The notes under the pieces are model-generated. The model was given only the letters and a program-made list of their open reading frames with translations, ran no database searches and was not told the DNA's origin. Of a DNA stretch of 64,000 nucleotides, positions 12,201-21,716 are shown one piece after another. Location of the stretch: contig JAESIW010000020.1 in the NCBI GenBank assembly GCA_016802295.1, positions 1,936,120-2,000,119 of the forward strand. Reading direction: 5' to 3'. This stretch comes from Brachionus rotundiformis (lineage: Eukaryota > Rotifera > Eurotatoria > Ploima > Brachionidae). The stretch's first letter is position 1; every line of letters begins with the position of its first letter. Both the position numbers and the translations under genes were made by a program.

Positions 12201-13309
12201 ACATTAATTAAAACAAGAACAACCACCATACCAATAATATAAAAAGTAATTTTTACTTATTTAAATAATTTTGTAACCAGCGAAAATTCAATGGAAATAT
12301 TCTGTCACCACACACAAATCAAATCTTCCATTTTAGATAATATTTACAAGAACAGTTGGTACAGAACTAGGTTCGTCAAGATTAATTGAATAGTATTTGG
12401 TTAGATCCCAAACTAAATATGATAATTTGCTAAGCCTTCTTCTATTTGCAAAATCTCATTTTATTGACTAATTAAATGACTCAATAGGGGTATTGTTACA
12501 AGTATAGATAGGGGGCAAAGTTATGATACCGATTTAATTAATTTAATTTACTTAAACTTTGTATCTTTAAGAATAAAATTTAATAAATTTTCTTTTAAGT
12601 TAGTAAATACTTGATTTTAAAATTGGTTTTTTGATAGAATTTTTTAATATTCATAGGGTATTTTATAAATAGACTAAAAAAATATATAAAATATTAAATT
12701 TTTTTATTCTTAAATTTTATTCCATTCATTCTACTTTTAATTATCCTTTTTTGTTCAATTTTATACTAGAAAAACTTTTTTTATAAAATTTCGGTTTAAG
12801 CGAAGGCGAAAGCTTATCTGACAAACCTTGGGAGCTTCCCCTTAAAAAATTGAAATGTAATTAATTTAATTTATCAATAATTAGAAATTTAGACGAAAAG
12901 TTTTTTTAGTTTTATTTGTATTAAAAATACTAATCGTCACTTTTTTGTAGCCACAAATAAAAAAGATGACTATCTCTTTGATTACGAGAAAAAATATACA
13001 AGCACAAAAACTAGCAAACCAACTTATCCATCATTGATGAGCACATCATCAACTAATTCTTGCAAAAAATATACATATCCAAAATATGGCAGCACTTCGT
13101 CGAGTTTGAGTAAATCGCCAGCTAAAGATACTTATACTAACAATTATAAGAGTAGATATTCCAAAAGCGTTTACCAAACTTATCGCCATTATCATCACTA
13201 TCACGACTGTTTAGATAACGGTCTGGATGATGTGTATGATTTTGTCGATTATTTTGAAGACGATGACTACAAATTTAATTCATATTATGGATATCCAAAA
13301 ATTTTCTAA
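9204..13309 (+). CDS. BTB/POZ protein with plant NPH3-like architecture and an internal repeat
   Basis: Exon 9204-11169 joins exon 12951-13309 in phase 1 to give 774 aa. An N-terminal BTB domain (about residues 8-125) has ELSDITVVVDDQEFHLHKFP, a PGGASTFEIIADYCYN-like helix and CAAEYLEMTGG, wording typical of plant NPH3/RPT2 proteins. Residues about 470-630 resemble the NPH3 domain, including LDLIDFDKLNEATLIKCNEC where plant proteins have a LCRLxDCxKLSxEAC-like stretch followed by a residue run like IPQKYVTKAALNLCVRLRKQL. In plants these are Cullin-3 adaptors in phototropin signalling; a role here is unknown. Residues about 249-412 carry nine imperfect copies of NLxSIAxEIL. The tail exon is rich in Ser, Tyr, His and Asp. 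An alternative end is possible: an acceptor at 11276-11277 leads to a short exon ending YKSDK and a stop at 11292-11294. AATAAA at 13371-13376. Confidence 0.75.
9950..10440 (+). repeat. Nine-copy protein repeat NLxSIAxEIL within the BTB gene
   Basis: About nine units of 15-18 residues, each starting Asn-Leu and continuing x-x-(I/T)-A-x-x-(I/V)-(L/I), for example NLTSIADDILNSEKPS, NLVSIAGEILENEQPK, NLISTAGEILEKEQPI and NLVSIAGQILQSKND. They are separated by acidic or Lys/Pro-rich linkers. The regular Leu/Ile/Ala spacing predicts short amphipathic helices. I know of no named repeat of this form. Confidence 0.8.
11170..12950 (+). other. Long intron of the BTB gene
   Basis: Begins with GTAAGT at 11170 and ends TTTTTTGTAG at 12950. 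This 1.8-kb intron is unusual here, where most introns are under 120 bp. It contains a possible alternative last exon at 11278-11294 and otherwise A/T-rich sequence. A less AT-rich patch near 12010-12160 has no open frame I trust. Confidence 0.55.
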
Positions 13310-13793
13310 TCAATTTTCCACAAGTTTATTTTATCTAATTGAATTTATTTTAATTTTAGTGTTCGGATTCAATAAATATAGACGTTTCAAGTAAAAAAAA
13401 TTATATCCCCGTTGGAAAATTTAGCCTTTATTTATTCATCCAGATCAAAACATTTCGACTTAAAATTTTCTAAGATAATTTAGTCTTTAGAAGAAGAAAA
13501 TTGTAATAAAGTCGAAGAATATATTTCAATTTTTAGAATATTAATAAGGTTTAAATTTTAAAAATTAGTTATTAGATTTTTAAATTACTTTTAAAGTTTT
13601 TTTTAATTAATTGATATTTTTAATAAATGTTTAAAAAAAACTTTCTCATTAACAGTATGACATTTAGAAAAAATACGCTTTTTTGAAATTTAAGAATAAA
13701 ACATAATAAAAAACGATAGTGTTTAAATGCTAAATTTAAAACTAATAATATGAAAGATAATGGTATAAATCAGCTTTTATTTCCAAAAGAGTT
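13310..13793. other. Convergent intergenic spacer
   Basis: Lies between the 3' ends of the BTB gene (plus) and ZIP copy A (minus). It contains AATAAA at 13371; the near-identity with ZIP copy B stops at about 13792. Confidence 0.6.
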
Positions 13794-15486
13794 TTATAAT
13801 TGTATTTTTTCGCCATATAAGGCTATTAACATCATGAAAACATATCCTATTAAAATACCACAATTTTGAATAAAAAAATTAATTAACTTAATTTTGAAAG
13901 CAAATTTTTCCTTCTGTCCATGTAGACCAGTATCCAAATTTTTTGATTCATTCTCAAAAACTTCCTTCTCAATTTCATTAGACATTTCGGAAAGTTCAGG
14001 AATCATGTCACAAACAGCAATGTAAACAAACATCCCTCCAGCCACAGCATATATCCATTTATTGACATCCAAGTTTTCACCGGCGAATACTCCAAGCAAA
14101 AGGCCAATGTAGATGAAGCAAGAACTCAAAAAATTACAAAAAAGTGCCACTTTGAGAGGCATTCCAGCAGCAATCAAAATAGCAAAATCTCCTTTAAATG
14201 AACAAAAAAGTATTTTAAAAAAGTTGGAAAAAACAAACAATTGCAATTAATACCCAATTTGTGAGGAAATTCTTCGCATATAATTGCCAAACTAATGCTA
14301 AGACCATTTAAAATTGAATCAGTAAAAGCTGCACCAATACTTAGTCCATCAATTAAATTGTGTAAACCTTCACCAAATATAATTATCCAAGCTACTGGAG
14401 CAATTGTGTGATCAAGTTCCGACTGATTCAAATGTGCTTTATTAATCTCTTGAGCTACGCTTCCAATTGGTGATTTGGCCAATTTTTTACTTAAGGTATC
14501 TTCTTCATTTTGATAAACAAATTCATAATCGCAATGTTTTTTTATTTTTTCATTTGACTATTTTAATCAAATAGAATTTTAAAAATCTAAACAACTTAAA
14601 TTTAATTACTTTGCCAAAATTACTCTTGCTTGTTTCTTTTTGAATTTTTTTATGCTAGAAATAAAAATTATAAAATTCAATTTGATATCAGAAAAAAAAT
14701 TAAAACCTTTCTAAAATGAATCATAAACTTTAGAGTTTGTTCGACTAAAAAGAAAAGATAAAGTCCGCCAATTACTGCTAAACTTTTCCATAAATAAAAA
14801 TGCTTATAATTATAGTTTATATCCTCACTAACACCATAGGCCTTAATGGTTAATTTTCAATTGATATTTTCCAAGTTTTTATATTACTTGAGGAATTAGG
14901 TGCAAAAAACCTGTTCCAGTCAGGGTTCCAATCGCAAGAGATATTAGAAACATTAAAATTCTTTTATAATATTTGTGTTTGGTAAAAGGAATCAAAAAAG
15001 CACCACAAAAGCTTGAAAAAGTTATCAAAGTTGCCGCACTTAGAGCATAAAGCCACACTAATAAATTATAATAGAATTTTTTAATAAAAAATCTTAAATT
15101 TACTCTTAAACTCATGGTCAGGACTTTGCCCTTCCATTTCACTTGAGCACAAATCACATCCTTCATTAAACAACTGGTTGATAATAATTTGACTTATTGT
15201 TCTCGCATCATCAGTTTTATTTACTAATTTCAGCATTCTTTTAAGACTATCATAATCGTGACACTTGAAAATTAAATTTAAAATTTAATCTAAAAATATA
15301 ATAATCTTTTTGTTGTTTCAGTACTGTATTTTCCAATTCAAATTCTAAATCTTTTCCACCAGTCAGCTCAGAATTCTTTTCATGTTCTCTCAAATGTTCC
15401 AATTCAAAGTACTCTCTGTTTAGACATTCATAATTTCTTTGAAGAATGATTGATTTTTGTATTTTTTTTAAATCAGTACCATTTTG
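13792..15486 (-). repeat. Left arm of a 1.7-kb inverted duplication (ZIP copy A)
   Basis: Inverted relative to 18886-20587. Outer ends coincide just past both stop codons (common CAATTATAAAA), and inner ends lie inside exon 1 (common CAAAATGGTACTGATT). Within the arms, exon 1 after this point, part of exon 3, and exons 6-7 with their intron are identical or nearly so. The end of exon 2, the start of exon 3, exons 4-5 and the start of exon 6 are clearly diverged. Confidence 0.85.
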
Positions 15487-15591
15487 TAGTATCTTTAATT
15501 TCGATAAGACATTGAAATTTACTCTTTCAAGACTATTATTTGACTGTGAATTAGCCAATGCTGCCAAAAAAATTACAATTAAGATTTTCAT
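13794..15591 (-). CDS. ZIP-family metal transporter, ZIP14/ZIP8-like, copy A
   Basis: Moves divalent metals (Zn, Mn, Fe in ZIP8/14) into the cytosol. Seven exons on the minus strand, 15325-15591, 15104-15263, 14888-15057, 14707-14841, 14610-14654, 14254-14557 and 13794-14191, join in frame to 492 aa. A signal peptide (MKILIVIFLAALANSQS) precedes a Cys-bearing extracellular domain, then the transmembrane core. TM4 carries HNLIDGLSIGAAF and TM5 carries EEFPHKLGDFAIL. The Glu in place of the first His of HEXPHE is the hallmark of the ZIP8/14 group, but the final Glu of EEXPHE is Lys here. C-terminal helices (FAGENLDVNKWIYAVAGGMF, CDMIPELSEM) also match ZIP14. The exon 1-2 intron uses a GTACTG donor (62 bp) that I inferred from the frame. 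Copy B lies head-to-head 3.2 kb away. Confidence 0.88.
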
Positions 15592-16806
15592 TTTTATGAA
15601 AAAGTTTTTTAAATTCTGAAATAAAACTGTTAGGCTTTAAATAATCTTTTTTATCATTAGATAAAAAAAATTTATTAAAATTTTTAAATTAAATAAATAT
15701 CATTTAGAAGAAAATTGTTTGAATCAACAGTTAAATGAACTTTAATTTTTGAAAATATTAAATCCTGTTTTAGTCTAGCATTTAATAAAATTTAATTTGA
15801 TAAGTAATTACGTCAGAAAGAATTAAAAAAAAAATTTTTACAATTTTTTTATTAAATAAGCTATTTATAAGCTTTTTTTTTAAATTATATATCAAAAAAA
15901 GTTTCCTACTTAAATTCGATGACTTGATATTTTAACCTTAACTTAAAGAATATTCTTATTATGAAGATGATTAAAAAAAAAAAAATTATAAAATATTTTA
16001 AAACTTTTTTTTTCTTTTTCATATTTAAGTCCATTAAATTTTAATTTAAATTTAAATTTGACAGTTATAATTCCGAAAACAATCCTCTGATCTGAAGTTT
16101 TTTCTTTAGAAAACAATCTTCAGCTGTTAAATGAGTACATTTACTGGTTATGTGACGGAATTTTGACACAGCTCCTATTATTCCAGCAGATATTAATAAT
16201 TCAATTTATAATACGCCTCCAGATGCTTTTTCCATCTCAAGAAATCTATTTGGCGACATGTTCAAGATGCAAGACTAGCTGGTCATTATAATGATATCAG
16301 AAAAATTGGATAATTTGGTAAAAGCATATGTTAAAATCGTTACAAGGAAAGTCTATGTTCAAGCGAATGATGTAGTTTTTTTTTGTTATTCTTAAGAAAT
16401 CATGTCAAAATTATTTTGAAAAAAGTATATAATTATTTTGAAGAGAATGCAAAGAGCAAAGGTTCAAATTCAAATTCTGCTTTTAAGAGTCATACACATC
16501 TTCTTTACTTAATTGATGCGTTAAAGTTGAGGAAAAGATTACAAATATAATAAAAATCTTTAGTTCATAAAGTGTATCTTTTGTAAATATATATCATTTT
16601 TAATGGAATTTTAAATGAATTGAATTTAAATATTGGATATTTTTCTGTATAAGAACAATTTTTTATAATTTTTACATGTCTCTAAATTATTAGTTAACTC
16701 TGTCGAAACCAGCAGATTCAATTGTACCAGAATCAATATTTTATCCTGCAATATATGTATCTTATTATTAATTATTAATTATCAATTAAATACTAAATCA
16801 ATAAAT
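15592..16806. other. Spacer inside the inverted duplication
   Basis: Upstream region of ZIP copy A and downstream of the ADPRM remnant. AT-rich. A less AT-rich stretch at about 16140-16300 has short open frames interrupted by stops, possibly a decayed gene fragment that I cannot name. Confidence 0.45.
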
Positions 16807-17781
16807 TTATTTGTTTTCAAAATAATTTTTAAAAAAATTGATTTCAATTTTATCGCTAAAAACATCAATGATGACCGAGGGATTCTCATCTGATTTTGAT
16901 TCTATTATTCCTGGTATAGTTATATGATGAATATTATGTTCATCAATACGATATGATCCTGAATGATAATGTCCGCATATATAAGCTTAAACATTTTTGT
17001 CATATTGCCATAGCAAATTTAAAATTTCGTTCGATTTTAAAGCTAAAAACTTTTCTGGTGATGCCAAAATTGGTACGAGACCACACACATTTCCATAATT
17101 ATTTTTTTTTTTGCATTTTTCTAATTCATTTTGAAGCCACTCAAACTGTCTTGAACTAAGACTACCCTCTCTTTCCCTAACAAATTGACGTTGATTTAAA
17201 TTCTTCATTAAATCAAAGTATTCTCTGGCTTGCTGGTAAATTTCCTCCTCGCCCTCATAACCAATTACTGAAAATTCGTAAAAATCTAAGCAAATTAGTC
17301 TTAATTTTTCTGTGACTTGGAACGTATAGTCATTCGAATGGGCTTCCCAGTTTGGCTGCAACATCCTGGATGAATTAAGCTCCGAAGCCAGAAGATCTTT
17401 GCGTAAGAATGCGTAGAATTCATGGTTTCCCCAAATATGTAATAATTTTGAATAAAATGGCTTTTGATTTAGTTCGTTTAGACATTTTGCCAAGTCTTGA
17501 TCACTAGTTTTATTTAGTTTGCTTTTTCCATCAATTAAATCTCCTAAATTTACAATACAACTAATTTTTGTTGTATTTTTTTTTTCATGAACTTGGAAAT
17601 TTTGGTAAATCTTCTTTATCATTTCTAATCCATTGCGATAATATCTTTTATTAATCTTATTAAAACATTCACCATCCTCAATATCAGCATATTGAACATC
17701 GCTAAGCAAACCAATGGTTGTAATCAGTTCACTAAAGATTCTATCATTGCTTTTGTCAAAATTAATAATCAATTGAGTCAT
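16807..17781 (-). pseudogene. ADPRM: ADP-ribose/CDP-alcohol diphosphatase (ADPRM), probably inactivated
   Basis: Metallophosphoesterase that hydrolyses ADP-ribose and CDP-alcohols using Mn2+. From the ATG at 17779-17781 the frame shows GLLSDVQYADIEDG (metal site), NLGDLIDG, and WGNHEFYAFLR, all close to vertebrate ADPRM. At 16987-16989 an in-frame TAA falls directly before AYICGHYHSG, the conserved GHxH metal-binding motif. The frame then stays open to a second TAA at 16807-16809, giving the family's normal length (about 324 codons). The conserved SHxP histidine is also gone: the reading is CGLVPIL, where CTC (Leu) may derive from CAC (His). Two separate lesions in catalytic motifs make a pseudogene likely; a truncated 264-aa product or a sequencing error at the stop are alternatives. 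It sits alone in the loop of the ZIP inverted repeat. Confidence 0.8.
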
Positions 17782-18777
17782 TAGGAAAAATAATATTTAT
17801 CCACAAATTCAGTAAAAATATTTTATTTTTTAATTCGCTAAGGTTAGCTCCAATTTTTTTTTTTCATTTTTTTGACTATTAATTGATTAAGTTGTGAAAT
17901 TATTCAATGTCATTGTATGACAACTTCTTATTTTTTAAAAACGTGGCGTCTTTGGTTAAATTTCAAAATTACACTACTCAATGATTTAAAAGTTATTATT
18001 CTATAAATTAATTTTCAAAAAAAATAATTACAATTTTCAGTTCAACTACCAAAGTCTACAACTATTTGTGGCATTGTGAATTTTGAAACAAAAAATTTCC
18101 AAAATTTGTCTCTTAAGTAACTCTGTACGTCTGCAAAACACTACATGTATTAAAACCATCTAGGTTAAATTGCACAGATATTGAAGAGACACATTTTGAA
18201 TGAAACATACTTTGTATCAGCTGAAGAATGCATTTTGCAGAACGATTTTTAGACTTTTAGAAAAAAAATTTTAAAGGTTTTAAAGAGTATTGTTGTTTAA
18301 TCGAATAAATTAAATTGAAAAAATTAAACATTTCAATAAATTCCACATTACAAAAATTATTTAATTTTAAATTGAAAAAAAAAATAAACTAAAAATTTAT
18401 CTAAAATTTACAATTTTAAGCTGTCATTACAAAGCAATTCTTTATCGACAGGGCTCTCGAAATTTAGATAAAACTAGATAAAATAGAGAGCTGTATGTCT
18501 TTTCTACGAAAAATAATATTTTGGCGTCGAAAAGTTAATATTTGTCATTCTAGATAACTATTTTTGAAGTTTTTAAGGTCCAGCTACAGTATTCATGCAT
18601 AGTAAATAAATTAACATTTAAGGAATACGATTGAAAATATTTATTAAATTATATAATTAAAAAGTATATTTATTTATTTATTTATTTAACTTTAGTTAAA
18701 AATTAGAAAAGTTAATTTATGTAAAGCTTTTTTAATCGTAAAAATATTTATTAGATAATTTTTTTTCAGACTGAACA
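17782..18777. other. Divergent spacer between ADPRM remnant and ZIP copy B
   Basis: AT-rich, no gene seen. A run of TTTA/ATTT units lies at about 18668-18690, and TTTTTTTCAG just before 18778 may be a leader splice site. Confidence 0.5.
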
Positions 18778-20585
18778 ATGCGAATTTTGATTTTAATTTA
18801 CTTATTGACTGTATTCGTCACGTCTAATCAAAATGATGACTGCCAATACAAATTTTCAATTGAAGATAAGATATTGAAAAAAATTCAAAATGGTACTGAT
18901 TTAAAAAAAATACAAAAATCAATCATTCTTCAAAGAAATTATGAATGCCTAAACAGAGAGTACTTTGAATTGGAACATTTGAGAGAACATGAAAAGAATT
19001 CAGAGCTGACTGGTGGAAAAGATTTAGAATTTGAATTGGAAAATACAGTACTGAAACAACAAAAAGATTATTTTATTTTTAGATTTAATTTTAAATTTAA
19101 TTTTCAAGTGTCACGATTATGATAGTCTTAAAAGAATGCTGAAATCAGTAAATAAAACTGATGATGCAGGAACAATTAGTCGAATTATTATCAACCAGTT
19201 GTTTAATGAAGGATGTGATTTGTGCTCAAGTGAAATTGAAGTTAAAGATAAAAAAAACGAACTAAAAGGTAAATAATTTTGGAAATTTTCATTTTTCTGA
19301 TACCTTATATAACTTAATACAGTTTGGTTATACGCGATTATTTCAACAAGTGCAATTACACTCTCAAGTTTTTGTGGTGCTTTTTTGATTCCTTTTACCA
19401 AACACAAATATTATAAAAGAATTTTAATGTTTCTAATATCTCTTGCAATTGGAACCCTTGGTGGCACAGGTTTTATACATTTAATACCTCAAGTTAGTTC
19501 TCAATTTATTTATTTATTTATCTATTAAATTAAAATAAATTTAGGCCTTTGGCATAAATGAAGACATTAATTACAGTTATCGACACGATTATTTATGGAA
19601 ATGTTTAGTAATAAGTGCCGGATTGTACTTGTTTTTCATTGTAGAACAATTTTTACACTTTTTTATTCAATTTCGAAAGGTAAAATTTATTAAATAATTA
19701 CAACTAATAAATCTAACTAATATTAAATAAGCATAAAAAAAACCAAATAGATAAAAGCAAAGCAATAATGGATAAAAAGGTATTTATATGTTCAATTGGT
19801 ATCATAAATTAAATATTAATTTAAAAGATGTTGGATGAAAAAAATGAATGCTATGAATTTGTTTATCAAAATGAAGAAGATACCTTAAGTAAAAAATTGG
19901 CCAAATCACCAATTGGAAGCGTAGCTCAAGAGATTAATAAAGCACATTTGAATCAGTCGGAACTTGATCACACAATTGCTCCAGTAGCTTGGATAATTAT
20001 ATTTGGTGAAGGTTTACACAATTTAATTGATGGACTAAGTATTGGTGCAGCTTTTACTGATTCAATTTTAAATGGTCTTAGCATTAGTTTGGCAATTATA
20101 TGCGAAGAATTTCCTCACAAATTGGGTATTAATTGCAATTGTTTGTTTTTTCCAACTTTTTTAAAATACTTTTTTGTTCATTTAAAGGAGATTTTGCTAT
20201 TTTGATTGCTGCTGGAATGCCTCTCAAAGTGGCACTTTTTTGTAATTTTTTGAGTTCTTGCTTCATCTACATTGGCCTTTTGCTTGGAGTATTCGCCGGT
20301 GAAAACTTGGATGTCAATAAATGGATATATGCTGTGGCTGGAGGGATGTTTGTTTACATTGCTGTTTGTGACATGATTCCTGAACTTTCCGAAATGTCTA
20401 ATGAAATTGAGAAGGAAGTTTTTGAGAATGAATCAAAAAATTTGGATACTGGTCTACATGGACAGAAGGAAAAATTTGCTTTCAAAATTAAGTTAATTAA
20501 TTTTTTTATTCAAAATTGTGGTATTTTAATAGGATATGTTTTCATGATGTTAATAGCCTTATATGGCGAAAAAATACAATTATAA
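18778..20585 (+). CDS. ZIP-family metal transporter, ZIP14/ZIP8-like, copy B
   Basis: Paralogue of the minus-strand copy at 13794-15591. Exons 18778-19047, 19109-19268, 19323-19492, 19545-19679, 19732-19779, 19828-20125 and 20188-20585 join in frame to 492 aa. The signal peptide and next residues (MRILILIYLLTVFVTSNQ) differ from copy A, but from the Asn-Gly-Thr-Asp-Leu-Lys segment onward most of exon 1 is identical. Exons 4 and 5 differ at many positions (for example QAFGINEDINYSYRHDYLWK against QAYGVSEDINYNYKHFYLWK). Exons 6-7, including the intron between them, are identical except at the start of exon 6. HNLIDGLSIGAAF and EEFPHKLGDF are shared. Its stop is only about 30 bp from the stop of the convergent CAP gene, so the 3' UTRs must overlap; AATAAA occurs at about 20604 and 20619. 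Confidence 0.88.
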
Positions 20586-20587
20586 AA
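18886..20587 (+). repeat. Right arm of the 1.7-kb inverted duplication (ZIP copy B)
   Basis: Inverted partner of 13792-15486; see that entry for which blocks are identical. The unique loop between the arms is about 3.4 kb and contains the ADPRM remnant and both ZIP 5' ends. Confidence 0.85.
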
Positions 20588-20615
20588 GTATCATTATTAA
20601 AAAAATAAAATTTTA

Positions 20616-21716
20616 TCAATAAAATGGTCGTTTTACATTTTCGCTAAACTTTCCAATCATATTTCCTGCAGGAAAATAATTTGCTACAACGAAAAAACTA
20701 CCATCTTTAGCTTTTGCAACTCCAACTCCAATTTCACGACTTGATTTCCATACAACTTGAGTGAAATGTCCAGTTCCTGGTTGATAATCTCTAAATTTAT
20801 ATTCTTTTATTTCATCATACCACTCTTTTGTCGGTTTTTCTCCTGACAACATATTGCTTCGACTATCATATGAAAAATATAAATTCTCGCCTAGTTTTTC
20901 ATTTCTATATTTATTTGAGCTATGAACTAAATTACCAAGTTTAGCCAAATGGTTAGCGTAATTTTTTGCAATATCTGACAACTCAGGATTGTGAATTAAA
21001 GGCTCTGAACCGTGTTTCTTTCGATAACTATTATGAGCATCAATAGCTTCTTTAATAAATGTCGAATCAGTGTCATATGCTGATGTTGGAATGGTTTTGT
21101 CTACAAAATCTAATCCACGAGTATTTCTTAATGGCAAACTTATAGGTTCCATTCTTGTTTCTATTCTAGGCTCATTTGATATTTTTGGCTCAATTCTTTT
21201 ACTCAAATTTGGACTTGACATTGGTTTTGGAAAAAAATTCACTAGATTATTTATTCCTAATGATCTTAGAACATTTTTTTCAAATTCGTATTTAAAATTT
21301 CCAGCTGGAAAGTAATTTGCAACCACATAGAAATGTCCTTCCAATGTTTGAGCATAAGCAAAGCCGACTTTGCGAGTATCTTTCCAAACCATCTGAGTAA
21401 AATGACCAGTAGACGGTGTAAACTTTCCATCATATTTATATAAAGCTTCTTCTTTATACCATTCCGTGGTACACTCATGTCCATCTAGATATAGTGTTTT
21501 GGCTCGCAGAATATTTTCTCCAATCGGTTCATTATACCATCTAGCATTGCGATATTTTAAATATCCGATCTCCGCCAATTGTTCAACCCATTCTAGGGCC
21601 TGTGCTGTCAATTCTGGTGAAAGTTCTAATGGTTGAACTTCGTGTAAACGTCGGTAATTGTTGTGAGCTTCCAAAGCTTCTTCACAAAATCTTTTTTGGG
21701 ATATTAATTTTGGCAT
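20616..21716 (-). CDS. Double CAP-domain protein (GAPR-1/GLIPR2-like)
   Basis: 366 aa in a single exon, with two CAP (SCP/PR-1) domains at about residues 8-150 and 222-362. Both have the CAP1-type signature (GHFTQMVWK, GHFTQVVWK) and end with VANYFPAGN. There is no signal peptide, so like GAPR-1 it is probably intracellular or at the cytosolic face of Golgi membranes. Domain 2 keeps all four residues of the CAP cavity (His in NLVHSS, Glu in GENL, Glu in EWYDE, His in GHFTQ). Domain 1 has the two Glu and the second His but has Lys-Tyr where the first His should be (GYLKYRN). The linker is Pro/Arg/Ile-rich. Function of this family is poorly known. Confidence 0.9.
   Translation of the reverse strand: MPKLISQKRFCEEALEAHNNYRRLHEVQPLELSPELTAQALEWVEQLAEIGYLKYRNARWYNEPIGENILRAKTLYLDGHECTTEWYKEEALYKYDGKFTPSTGHFTQMVWKDTRKVGFAYAQTLEGHFYVVANYFPAGNFKYEFEKNVLRSLGINNLVNFFPKPMSSPNLSKRIEPKISNEPRIETRMEPISLPLRNTRGLDFVDKTIPTSAYDTDSTFIKEAIDAHNSYRKKHGSEPLIHNPELSDIAKNYANHLAKLGNLVHSSNKYRNEKLGENLYFSYDSRSNMLSGEKPTKEWYDEIKEYKFRDYQPGTGHFTQVVWKSSREIGVGVAKAKDGSFFVVANYFPAGNMIGKFSENVKRPFY

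Noticed and set aside
13034..13309. Independent Tyr/His-rich small protein
   Set aside because: It has a good upstream acceptor at 12950, joins the BTB gene in frame and continues the same Ser/Tyr-rich composition, so it is treated as that gene's last exon.
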